In this document: in pieces, positions 1-5,924 of the stretch
Position numbering within the stretch: position 1 is the first letter of the stretch
Layout of the letters: every line of letters starts with the position of its first letter
Source: an uncultured Planctomycetota bacterium
Lineage (GTDB): Bacteria > Planctomycetota > SZUA-567 > JAFGNG01
NCBI GenBank assembly: GCA_947311175.1
Contig: CAMZKK010000061.1
Location: 1-7,304 of the forward strand
Reading direction: 5' to 3'
Length of the DNA: 7,304 nt
Notes under the pieces: generated by a model
Database searches by the model: none
Seen by the model: the letters and a program-made list of their open reading frames with translations, nothing else
Told to the model about the DNA's origin: nothing
Position numbers and translations under genes: made by a program

Positions 1-1161
1 ATCGTCCTCATTCGGCATCATTATCTGAATAAAACCCGCAATCGAGCCTAATGGATTATTTATTTCATGGGCAACACCTGCTGCCATCTGACCAATTGCA
101 GCCATTTTTTCATTCTGTTGCAACTGCTTTTCAATCCCCCGTAAGCTCTCTTTAAATCTACTGATTTCAAGAGATTTGGTTTTATCAATTTTTTTAAGGC
201 GAGTAAGTTCGGTAGTTGTAAATAAATCACGCAAAGAAAAAAGCACACCGTTAAGTTTTCCTTTACTGTCAATAAGCTCTGTCGTGGTAATTCCCAGCCT
301 AAAAGAAACACCTTCGCCCCTATCAAATTCAAATTCAAAATCCACAACCGAATCTTCATTTCGGCAACGATTAAGCAATTCCCTAATCACCTCAGCTAAG
401 GCAGGTGGAATGCAACTATAATGATTACTACCAACGGCATTATTTTCTTCTATTCCAATAATAAGTTCAGCGGTGCGATTAAAAAGAGAAATCTTGTCAT
501 CGTTATTAATCACCACAATCCCCTGCGCAATACTATTTACAATCAAGGTCAAATAGTCTTTGATTTCCGATACCTTTTCACTGTCTTTCTGTAATTGATT
601 AACCCTATTTACTGTTGCAATATTCAATGACGCACGACCGACAAGAGTATTGATTACTTGAAAAATTTGCGGAGTATATTCCGAGTCATTTAGGTTTGAA
701 TAAAAACAGGCAACACCTATCGGTTGATTATCAATAATTAACGGAGAAATCATCAGTGAACGATTATTCTTTTTTTCATTATGTAGCGGAATTACTATCG
801 CCCCTCCCTCTTTGATTGCCCATGCAAAGGTTCCTTCCTCTAAGCGAGTTGCAATTTCTATTTTCATTTCCTCATCAATTCCTTGTTGATAAATCTCAAC
901 AAAGGAGCGATCTTTGTTATCAATAAAATAAAAAGTGCTGGCAATAACAGGTAGGATGTCACTAATAAATCCCACTAGGTCATTAAGAACATTCTCAATA
1001 GTAAAGTGTTCTTTTTTGACCAAAGCAAATTTATCAATATTTATAAGCTCGACAAAACTACTCTTCAAATCGGCAATAGTTCCTTTTAGTAATTCAACTT
1101 CTCTACGCAAAGATTTGATTGTTATTTCTGAATTTTGATTTTGGGTTTCGTCGATAGTCAT
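1..1161 (-). CDS. Soluble GAF-PAS sensor histidine kinase, C-terminus cut by window edge
   Basis: The reading frame is open from the ATG at 1161 to the left edge (387 codons), so the ATP-binding domain lies outside the window. Seen: a short N-terminal helix (about residues 10-40), a GAF-like domain (about 45-187), a PAS-like domain (about 203-312, beginning near VNSIAQGIVVIN and ending near FSLRDL), a charged coiled-coil linker (about 310-352), then the dimerisation and phosphoacceptor segment with MAAGVAHEINNPLGSIAGF; His365 is the predicted phosphorylated residue. No transmembrane segment or signal peptide is seen, so it should be cytoplasmic. The start is fixed because the in-frame codon just before the ATG is the TAA of the upstream HDOD gene. 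There is only a weak Shine-Dalgarno (AGTGG), so translation probably depends on coupling. By family knowledge it autophosphorylates and passes phosphate to a response regulator; none is visible here. The ligand is unknown. Confidence 0.93.
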   Translation of the reverse strand, partial: MTIDETQNQNSEITIKSLRREVELLKGTIADLKSSFVELINIDKFALVKKEHFTIENVLNDLVGFISDILPVIASTFYFIDNKDRSFVEIYQQGIDEEMKIEIATRLEEGTFAWAIKEGGAIVIPLHNEKKNNRSLMISPLIIDNQPIGVACFYSNLNDSEYTPQIFQVINTLVGRASLNIATVNRVNQLQKDSEKVSEIKDYLTLIVNSIAQGIVVINNDDKISLFNRTAELIIGIEENNAVGSNHYSCIPPALAEVIRELLNRCRNEDSVVDFEFEFDRGEGVSFRLGITTTELIDSKGKLNGVLFSLRDLFTTTELTRLKKIDKTKSLEISRFKESLRGIEKQLQQNEKMAAIGQMAAGVAHEINNPLGSIAGFIQIMMPNEDD

Positions 1162-2010
1162 TTATTTGCCACTAAAAAAGTCAATACTATTTTCACATGC
1201 TGATGCCTCTGCCATAATACCTGTTAGCACCTGAATATTAATCCCTAATGCTGTCCATACTTTATCATCAAGTAAAGGAACTCTTTTGTCTCCGCCATCA
1301 CCAATCATTTTTGTTCGGCAAACGATATCTGCCAAATGAACAATTCCTGCTTCAACACTATTGTTGTTTACATTTGCCGGATGGTGATGAAATTCTATTG
1401 ATTGACATATATTCTCCGGTAAATTCCATGAACGAGCAACAATTGCCCCAACATCTGCGTGAGTAAAACCAAGAACATCTCTTTCCGATTCAACAATCAA
1501 ACAATCTCTTTTTATTGTTAACTCAACAATCTTATTAAAAGCATCATTTACATATTTATCGAGAACAATTTTTCCAATATCGTGTAACAACCCTTGAATA
1601 AAAATTTCTTCTACATTTTTTCTACGCAACCTAATCGCAATACTTTTCGCAATCAAACCCGTACCAAAACAATGAGCCCAAAACTCAGGACGTGAAAAAT
1701 TGTCATTTTTACTTGGTCGAAAAACATCGGTTAGCCCCATTGTCAAAATTAAACTTTTAAGGGTTGAAAACCCCATTAACACCAAAGCGTGAGTAAGAGT
1801 AGATACCTGTTGAGGCAAGCCATAAAATGCAGAATTAACCATTTTTAACAACTTAGCCGTAAGGCTTGGGTCGCGACTAATTACCGTGGCTACTGCCGAA
1901 GCACTTGTTTTGGGATTTTCTAACATTTCCGATACTTGACAATAAACCTCCGGTAAGGTAGGAATACTTTTAATATCGGTAGCTAGTTTTTCCAGCGTGT
2001 AATTTTTCAC
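1162..2010 (-). CDS. HDOD domain protein
   Basis: A 282-residue protein made almost entirely of one HDOD (HD-related output) domain. The N-terminal helical part carries SIPTLPEVYCQV (15-26), ISRDPSLTAKLLKMVNSAFYG (44-64) and HALVLMGF, all typical of the family. The HD part contains His113, His143-Asp144 in GLLHDIGK, His184 in FTHADVGA, the triple His208-210 and Asp228 in HLADIV. All HD-type metal-ligand positions therefore appear occupied, although HDOD proteins are generally regarded as signalling outputs rather than proven hydrolases. There is no transmembrane segment. The start is GTG at 2010: the ATGs just upstream run into TGA, and a strong GGAAGGA sits 7 bases before the GTG. It begins 1 base after the stop of the upstream small gene, and its TAA directly abuts the ATG of the downstream kinase. 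Its role is probably protein-protein signalling in the kinase cluster; the precise output is unknown. Confidence 0.95.
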   Translation of the reverse strand: MKNYTLEKLATDIKSIPTLPEVYCQVSEMLENPKTSASAVATVISRDPSLTAKLLKMVNSAFYGLPQQVSTLTHALVLMGFSTLKSLILTMGLTDVFRPSKNDNFSRPEFWAHCFGTGLIAKSIAIRLRRKNVEEIFIQGLLHDIGKIVLDKYVNDAFNKIVELTIKRDCLIVESERDVLGFTHADVGAIVARSWNLPENICQSIEFHHHPANVNNNSVEAGIVHLADIVCRTKMIGDGGDKRVPLLDDKVWTALGINIQVLTGIMAEASACENSIDFFSGK

Positions 2011-2011
2011 A

Positions 2012-2425
2012 TCATCGTCCTTCCGGCAGTTGTGAAATTGCTATCTCTTTAATCTTCATCATCAATTTATTTTCTCGATAATTTTCAAACATATGTTCAA
2101 TTCTTTCTTTTTTCCCCTCAATTAAATTTTTATCAGAAATTACTTTAGTTGACGATGAGGTTGTTTTTTTAGCTACAGACAGTCGTAAAATCTGTGTGGT
2201 TTTCCGTCTTCTTCCACCGGCATGGATTTTTTTTGAATTTCCATTATTTTCAATCTTTACAATTTTATCAATAACTACAGACTTAACCCCCCAAGCCTTA
2301 AGCGTTTTTATTTTATCTTCACTAAGAGTAGTGCCTTTAATAAACAGAGAATTGCCTAATAAATCATTTGCCGGCTCAGCAAGAACCATTCCCGGTTTAA
2401 CTTGTGCTATCTCAACAATATGCAT
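2012..2425 (-). CDS. Small protein with an HD-GYP-N-terminal-like domain
   Basis: A 137-residue protein. Residues 1 to about 55 match the short domain often found in front of HD-GYP domains: VKPGMVLAEPANDLLGNSLF, then KGTTLSEDKIKTLKAWGVKSV. The middle is basic and low in complexity (GGRRRK near residue 71, KKTTSSSTK near 86) and probably a flexible linker. The C-terminus is helical (RIEHMFENYRENKLMMKIKE). No HD or GYP residues are present, so it cannot be an HD hydrolase by itself. A longer frame reaches 2476, but I chose the ATG at 2425: it has AAAGG 7 bases upstream, begins exactly at the domain, and avoids overlapping the kinase that ends at 2430. It lies 4 bases after that kinase and 1 base before the HDOD gene, so it is very likely a partner of the HDOD protein. 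The domain assignment is from memory of the family pattern; the function is inference. Confidence 0.85.
   Translation of the reverse strand: MHIVEIAQVKPGMVLAEPANDLLGNSLFIKGTTLSEDKIKTLKAWGVKSVVIDKIVKIENNGNSKKIHAGGRRRKTTQILRLSVAKKTTSSSTKVISDKNLIEGKKERIEHMFENYRENKLMMKIKEIAISQLPEGR
2018..2024 (-). promoter_or_regulatory. Ribosome binding site deciding a GTG start
   Basis: GGAAGGA lies at 2024-2018 on the minus strand, 7 bases before the GTG at 2010. It sits inside the last codons of the upstream gene, whose TGA is at 2014-2012. The two ATG codons in between (2015 and 2012) are in a frame that hits TGA at once, so the GTG is the HDOD start. Confidence 0.75.
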
Positions 2426-2429
2426 AACC

Positions 2430-4406
2430 TCACCTTTCGGGCGGTAAGAAAATATGAAAAGATGTGCCTTCACCAATCACACTATCAACAGTTATTCGTC
2501 CGCCATGCTGTTCGATAATCTTTTGGCAAATTGAAAGTCCCAAACCGGTGCCACTGTCTTTTGTGGTATAAAATGGGTCAAAAATCTTTGACAAATTATC
2601 TTTGGAAATTCCTACTCCGGTATCAATAATAGAAATTTTTAACATAAATGGCTCACTACCACTGCTATGCATTTTCATCTCAAGCAACACCTTGCCCCCA
2701 GCCGGGGTTGCTTGTAATGCATTCATTATAACATTTAACAAAACCTGCCTAAGCTTATCTGCATTTGCCTTAACCTTTGAAATTTTTCCGTGAGCTACCG
2801 GCTGAAGTAGGCTTACCTCTTCGCGTTCAGCATCGAATCTAAGATGTTCGCAAATTTCTTGAACCAAAGTTTGAATATCAACTATCTCCATATTGAAATC
2901 TTGTTGACGAGAAAAATCAAGCATATCTTGAACGATGTTGTTAATCCTTTTTACTTCATCAAGAACGATATGGCAATATTCTCTATCTTTATCGTTATTA
3001 ACATTTTCTTGCAAAAGCTGGACAAATCCCTGAACGGAATTAAGAGGGTTTCTAATCTCGTGAGCAATCCCACTTGCCATCTGACCAAGGGCACCAAGCC
3101 TTTCTGCCCGTTTAACCTGCTCTGACAACTTATGAATGTGGGTAAGATCACGAAAATGAATAACTACTCCTATTTGCTTTCCTGCATAATCTTCAAGGAT
3201 GGTGGTGCCAACGCCAACGGGAATTCTATTGCCATTACCTTGATGATAAATATTTAAATTTTCATTTTCCTGCGAACGTCCACTCTTAATAGTCTGGCGA
3301 AAAATTATACTAAGGTCATCATAAGGGGGGACGGTATTGATACCTTTGCCGGTGATTTCATGCACAGAGAACCCAACCATTTGTGAGGCATTTATATTTG
3401 CTCTTACTATTTTTCCATTGGTATCAACCACCAATAGCCCCCCAGCCATACAGGTTAACACACAAGAACTAAACTCTTCACTATCTTTTAACATACTATA
3501 CAAACTAGTATTTTCAATACAAATGGATAGTTCTAACGCCATTGCCGTCAACAGCCTCAAACAATACTCATTTAATTTGCGAGATTTATTTGCGGTATCA
3601 ATATACAATACCCCAAGTGTCTTATCCTTGACTAACAATGGCACACAGCACATTGAATTTATTTCAGACACAGAAAGGGCAACAGTCTTTTTGAATCGCT
3701 CATCCTTAGTTACCTCTGATGACAAAATACCTTTTCCGGAGGCAAGAACATCCTCAACCAAAGTTTTTGAAATTGCAACCTCTGCACCTTTTTTCTTGTT
3801 AAAGGTTACACTTGGTTCAAGCAGTGCATCTTGATTTAACAATAGCACTGCCCCTCTATCGGCTTTAACCATTTCTACAATCTCTTGAATGGCGAGTTCA
3901 AGAAGTTGTTCAATCTCAAGAATACCGCTTATTTTTGTAATGAAATTATAAAGGGCAAGAAAAGAATGCTGTCCCTCATCCGGACTAGATACCAATGTTT
4001 GATTTTTGCTTTCAATCAATTCTAACACACTGCTTGACGCCATATCAACCCGAAGCATAGAACTGGAATTATGATGGCTTTCGGAAACGACTGCCTTGCT
4101 GGTAATGGTGCTGTGATTGTCGAGCTTTACTAAAAATAAAGTATTACCAATAGTAATTCTATCGCCGTTATGTAATCTTTGTTCCTTTTCAATCCGTAAA
4201 TTATTTACGTAGGTGCCATTTGTTGAACCTAAGTCAATAACGGATATAAGTTGATTTTTTACTTTAAATTTAACATGTCTTCGGCTGACACCTTCATCTT
4301 CAAATGGAATATCAACTTTTTTGTCCCGACCTAGAATCAACTCACCATCTACAAGGATAAACCGCTGCCCGCGATGAGCACCCTTAATTACAATTAAAAT
4401 ATTCAT
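2430..4406 (-). CDS. Soluble FHA-GAF-PAS sensor histidine kinase
   Basis: A complete 658-residue kinase. Domains in order: FHA (about 1-95) with the phosphothreonine-binding signature Gly26-Arg27, SRRH at 41-44 and STNGTYVN at 61-68; a low-complexity linker (about 98-145); GAF (about 148-300); PAS (about 312-422); HisKA with GQMASGIAHEIRNPLNSVQG and phosphoacceptor His449; and a complete HATPase_c domain with the N box LNVIMNALQAT (Asn558 and Asn562), the G1 box DTGVGI (595-600), the F box DPFYTTK and the G2 box GTGLGLS (619-625). There are no membrane segments, so it is cytoplasmic. The H box resembles the NtrB/ZraS-type kinases. All catalytic boxes look intact, so it should be active. The FHA domain suggests docking to a protein phosphorylated by a Ser/Thr kinase (inference). 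It starts 28 bases after the cysteine-pair gene, with only a weak AGG before the ATG. No receiver domain and no adjacent response regulator are seen. Confidence 0.97.
   Translation of the reverse strand: MNILIVIKGAHRGQRFILVDGELILGRDKKVDIPFEDEGVSRRHVKFKVKNQLISVIDLGSTNGTYVNNLRIEKEQRLHNGDRITIGNTLFLVKLDNHSTITSKAVVSESHHNSSSMLRVDMASSSVLELIESKNQTLVSSPDEGQHSFLALYNFITKISGILEIEQLLELAIQEIVEMVKADRGAVLLLNQDALLEPSVTFNKKKGAEVAISKTLVEDVLASGKGILSSEVTKDERFKKTVALSVSEINSMCCVPLLVKDKTLGVLYIDTANKSRKLNEYCLRLLTAMALELSICIENTSLYSMLKDSEEFSSCVLTCMAGGLLVVDTNGKIVRANINASQMVGFSVHEITGKGINTVPPYDDLSIIFRQTIKSGRSQENENLNIYHQGNGNRIPVGVGTTILEDYAGKQIGVVIHFRDLTHIHKLSEQVKRAERLGALGQMASGIAHEIRNPLNSVQGFVQLLQENVNNDKDREYCHIVLDEVKRINNIVQDMLDFSRQQDFNMEIVDIQTLVQEICEHLRFDAEREEVSLLQPVAHGKISKVKANADKLRQVLLNVIMNALQATPAGGKVLLEMKMHSSGSEPFMLKISIIDTGVGISKDNLSKIFDPFYTTKDSGTGLGLSICQKIIEQHGGRITVDSVIGEGTSFHIFLPPER
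2433..2437 (-). promoter_or_regulatory. Ribosome binding site deciding the ATG at 2425
   Basis: AAAGG at 2437-2433 on the minus strand lies 7 bases before the ATG at 2425 and overlaps the last codons of the upstream kinase (TGA at 2432-2430). A further GAGG at 2431-2428 is too close to the ATG to be the main site. This supports the shorter start for the small protein. Confidence 0.65.
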
Positions 4407-4434
4407 ATAAAATAGCCTATATTAACTGAAGAAC

Positions 4435-4956
4435 CTACGATGATTCAGATATCTCTTCATCATCAAACGACATATCAAAGATGCAGCTTAATTCCTTTTG
4501 TGCATTTTGTAAATGTTCTTCTGTTGCCTGAGGATTAAAAATTTTCAAATTCTTTTTTTGTTGACGATCCCAAACTAAAAGATATTCGCACCCGTCTTCT
4601 TTTAAAAAATCATCTAACCTAAGAAATCTCTTTCGAATCAAAATAAGGCATAAGAGGTAGCGGAACAATTGTTTTTCAACAGTGGTGATTTCTTCTAATT
4701 TAGTGAAAAACATATAAATAACTTGTGTATCAATAAATATTTTTTTGGGTTCTTCTTCATTATCCGATACTTTGGTTTTCCAGAATGAAAAAAAGTTATC
4801 CTTCGCCACCTTACCCCAACATTCCGGACAATAATCATCTCGCACAAAGGTCTCGGATCTCTCAAGTAAAGCACTATAGTATTCTTCACCATCATCAAAC
4901 ACACGCTCGCAAGCCGAACATGATTTATTACCTTTATCCACTTGCCAATTAGCCAT
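4435..4956 (-). CDS. Conserved-looking cysteine-pair protein of unknown function
   Basis: A 173-residue protein whose function I do not recognise. Its N-terminus has two CxxC pairs, CSAC and CPEC, spaced 26 residues apart in a pattern suggesting a zinc-binding knuckle: NWQVDKGNKSC, then GEEYYSALL, then RDDYCPECWGK and FSFWK. The middle is a helical block (VIYMFFTKLEE, then LFRYLLCLILIRKRFLRL) that is hydrophobic but ends in basic residues, so probably an amphipathic or buried helix rather than a membrane anchor. The tail is acidic (FDDEEISESS). The pattern recalls an uncharacterised family in planctomycete-like genomes, recalled rather than searched. A GTG at 4965 would add three residues, but the GGA is then only 3 bases away; the ATG at 4956 gives a spacing of 12, so neither is ideal and I prefer the ATG. 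It leads the signalling cluster, 28 bases before the FHA kinase. Confidence 0.88.
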   Translation of the reverse strand: MANWQVDKGNKSCSACERVFDDGEEYYSALLERSETFVRDDYCPECWGKVAKDNFFSFWKTKVSDNEEEPKKIFIDTQVIYMFFTKLEEITTVEKQLFRYLLCLILIRKRFLRLDDFLKEDGCEYLLVWDRQQKKNLKIFNPQATEEHLQNAQKELSCIFDMSFDDEEISESS

Positions 4957-4995
4957 AATTAACACTTTTCCTTTAACACTTATTAGGAGTTAGTA

Positions 4996-5020
4996 GATTA
5001 CAATCAAAACCATTGCAATC
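4996..5020 (-). other. Stem-loop directly after the small zinc-ribbon ORF
   Basis: On the minus strand, GATTGCAAT (5020-5012), a 7-base loop GGTTTTG, and ATTGTAATC (5004-4996) form a 9-bp stem with one G-U pair. On the plus strand that position would be an A-C mismatch, so the fold suits the minus-strand transcript. It begins one base pair after the TAA at 5023-5021. No T-run follows, so it is not a classic intrinsic terminator. It could be an RNA processing or stability element between the small ORF and the cysteine-pair gene. Confidence 0.4.
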
Positions 5021-5176
5021 TTACCGAGCTCTAAAAATACGATTGTCAGTTCCACCAGGTCCGATTTTTAATTTAACCTGTTTGGCACATTTAGGGCACC
5101 ATCCCACATAGTGAGTGCCTGCTTTGTTTTTATAAACTCTAACATAAACATTACAGCACTCGAAAAGAACACTCAA
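5021..5176 (-). CDS. Short zinc-ribbon-like ORF with uncertain or disrupted 5' end
   Basis: A 51-codon frame on the minus strand that reads like a real small protein: FECCNVYVRVYKNKAGTHYV, WCPKC, then KLKIGPGGTDNRIFRAR and TAA. The cysteines (CC and CPKC) could form a zinc site, though CC in place of CxxC is odd. The start is unclear. The only usual start codon in this frame is TTG at 5176, without a clear Shine-Dalgarno. The frame is open back to 5215, just after a TGA. A natural-looking start, ATG at 5208, reads MSENKKKRKIF in another frame and hits TGA after a run of six T; adding one T there would join it to this frame, giving a 62-residue protein. The gene may therefore be frameshifted, mis-sequenced, slippage-dependent or simply TTG-started. 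It lies 64 bases before the cysteine-pair gene and may be transcribed with it. Function unknown. Confidence 0.55.
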   Translation of the reverse strand: MSVLFECCNVYVRVYKNKAGTHYVGWCPKCAKQVKLKIGPGGTDNRIFRAR

Positions 5177-5306
5177 AAAATCTTTCTTTTCTTTTTGTTT
5201 TCTGACATGGTAATTTCAAATAATGATTAACTTTTCTATAACATAATGAATTTCATTTCACTATACATTTGATTTTAACAATCATTAAATCTACGAAAAA
5301 AGTTGA
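5177..5306. other. AT-rich intergenic stretch after trpF
   Basis: This stretch is markedly richer in A and T than the genes on either side. It contains the ATG (5208) and lysine-rich reading MSENKKKRKIF that may be the lost 5' end of the small zinc-ribbon gene, and a 13-base perfect palindrome, AATGAA-T-TTCATT, at 5245-5257 that could be an operator but may be chance in such sequence. A promoter for the small ORF and the signalling cluster most likely lies here, because it is the largest gap in the window, but I could not pick out a convincing pair of -35 and -10 elements. Confidence 0.4.
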
Positions 5307-5924
5307 TTATGTCAAGCATTGACCTGCTCTACATACCTCTACAAATTCTTTCATAAGGTTATGATTTTTTTGTCCTCTTTCGATTTCAATTCCACTTGAA
5401 ACATCAACCCCCCAAGGTTGAGACAATTTAATAGCATCGCCGACATTGTCTTTATTCAGTCCTCCGGCAACAATAATTTTGCCGTACTGAGATGCTTTCT
5501 TCGCAATCTCCCAGTCAAAGGTGTTTCCGCTACCCGGCTGGGATGAATCAAGCAAAAACAATTCATCATCAATCGTTTCTAAAATTGACAATTTATCTTT
5601 TTTTGAAATATTAAACGCTCTAATTGTAGAAATTTCCGATAACTTTTGCCATTCACGTTCTTCCCGAATACCATGAATTTGCGCAAAATTAAGGTTACAT
5701 TTTCTCATGGCATTAATAATAAAATCCGATGGCTCATTAGAAAACACCCCTATTCTTTTTATCTTATTATCATTGTTTGATGCACAAACTGAAAGCTCCG
5801 AACATTCACGAACAGAAACCATTCTCGGACTTTTTGTCAAAACAAAGCCAATTGCCCAAACTCTAAGAGAGCAAGCAATCTCTACATCTTTTATTGTTTT
5901 CAAACCACATAATTTTATATTCAT
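5307..5924 (-). CDS. trpF: Phosphoribosylanthranilate isomerase
   Basis: Catalyses the Amadori rearrangement of N-(5'-phosphoribosyl)anthranilate to CdRP, the third step of tryptophan synthesis from chorismate, in the cytoplasm. The 205 residues match the usual length of this TIM-barrel enzyme. Seen: the N-terminal KLCGLK with the expected catalytic Cys6; WAIGFVLTKSPRMVS (23-37); QIHG (82-85); LLDSSQPGSGNTFDW with the expected catalytic Asp126; AGGLNKDNV (153-161); and the phosphate-binding GVDVSSGIE (172-180) followed by GQKN. One oddity is RVWAIGF where most homologues have GADAIGF, so the usual Asp is Trp. The ATG overlaps the TGA of the upstream gene (ATGA), with GAAGG 6 bases before it, indicating translational coupling. 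No other trp gene is in the window, so it is separated from the rest of the pathway or the others lie outside. Confidence 0.97.
   Translation of the reverse strand: MNIKLCGLKTIKDVEIACSLRVWAIGFVLTKSPRMVSVRECSELSVCASNNDNKIKRIGVFSNEPSDFIINAMRKCNLNFAQIHGIREEREWQKLSEISTIRAFNISKKDKLSILETIDDELFLLDSSQPGSGNTFDWEIAKKASQYGKIIVAGGLNKDNVGDAIKLSQPWGVDVSSGIEIERGQKNHNLMKEFVEVCRAGQCLT

Noticed and set aside
60..359. A 99-codon minus-strand frame and an 81-codon plus-strand frame over the same stretch
   Set aside because: Both are shadows of the histidine kinase, whose own frame is uninterrupted through 1-1161 and contains the recognisable H box; the shadow translations resemble nothing.
2426..2476. A longer start for the small protein, adding 17 residues
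   Set aside because: The extension would overlap the end of the FHA kinase, adds residues before the conserved domain start, and the ATG at 2425 has a well-placed AAAGG.
3337..3834. A 165-codon plus-strand frame
   Set aside because: It lies entirely opposite the GAF and PAS region of the FHA kinase, reads as low-quality serine-, leucine- and isoleucine-rich sequence and has no recognisable motif, so it is an antisense shadow.
4980..5007. Possible promoter TTGATT, 16 bases, TAATAA on the minus strand before the cysteine-pair gene
   Set aside because: The -10 match is poor and such pairs are frequent by chance in sequence this AT-rich; the -35 also overlaps the stem-loop.
5310..5315. Perfect TTGACA on the minus strand at the end of trpF as a -35 element
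   Set aside because: It encodes the last two trpF residues, and no convincing -10 hexamer is found at 16-18 bases downstream.
5296..5323. Possible intrinsic terminator at the end of trpF: a 5-bp GTCAA/TTGAC stem with a 3-base loop, then a run of six T
   Set aside because: The stem is short and lies within the last trpF codons, and 9 bases separate it from the T-run, so it does not fit a usual intrinsic terminator well.
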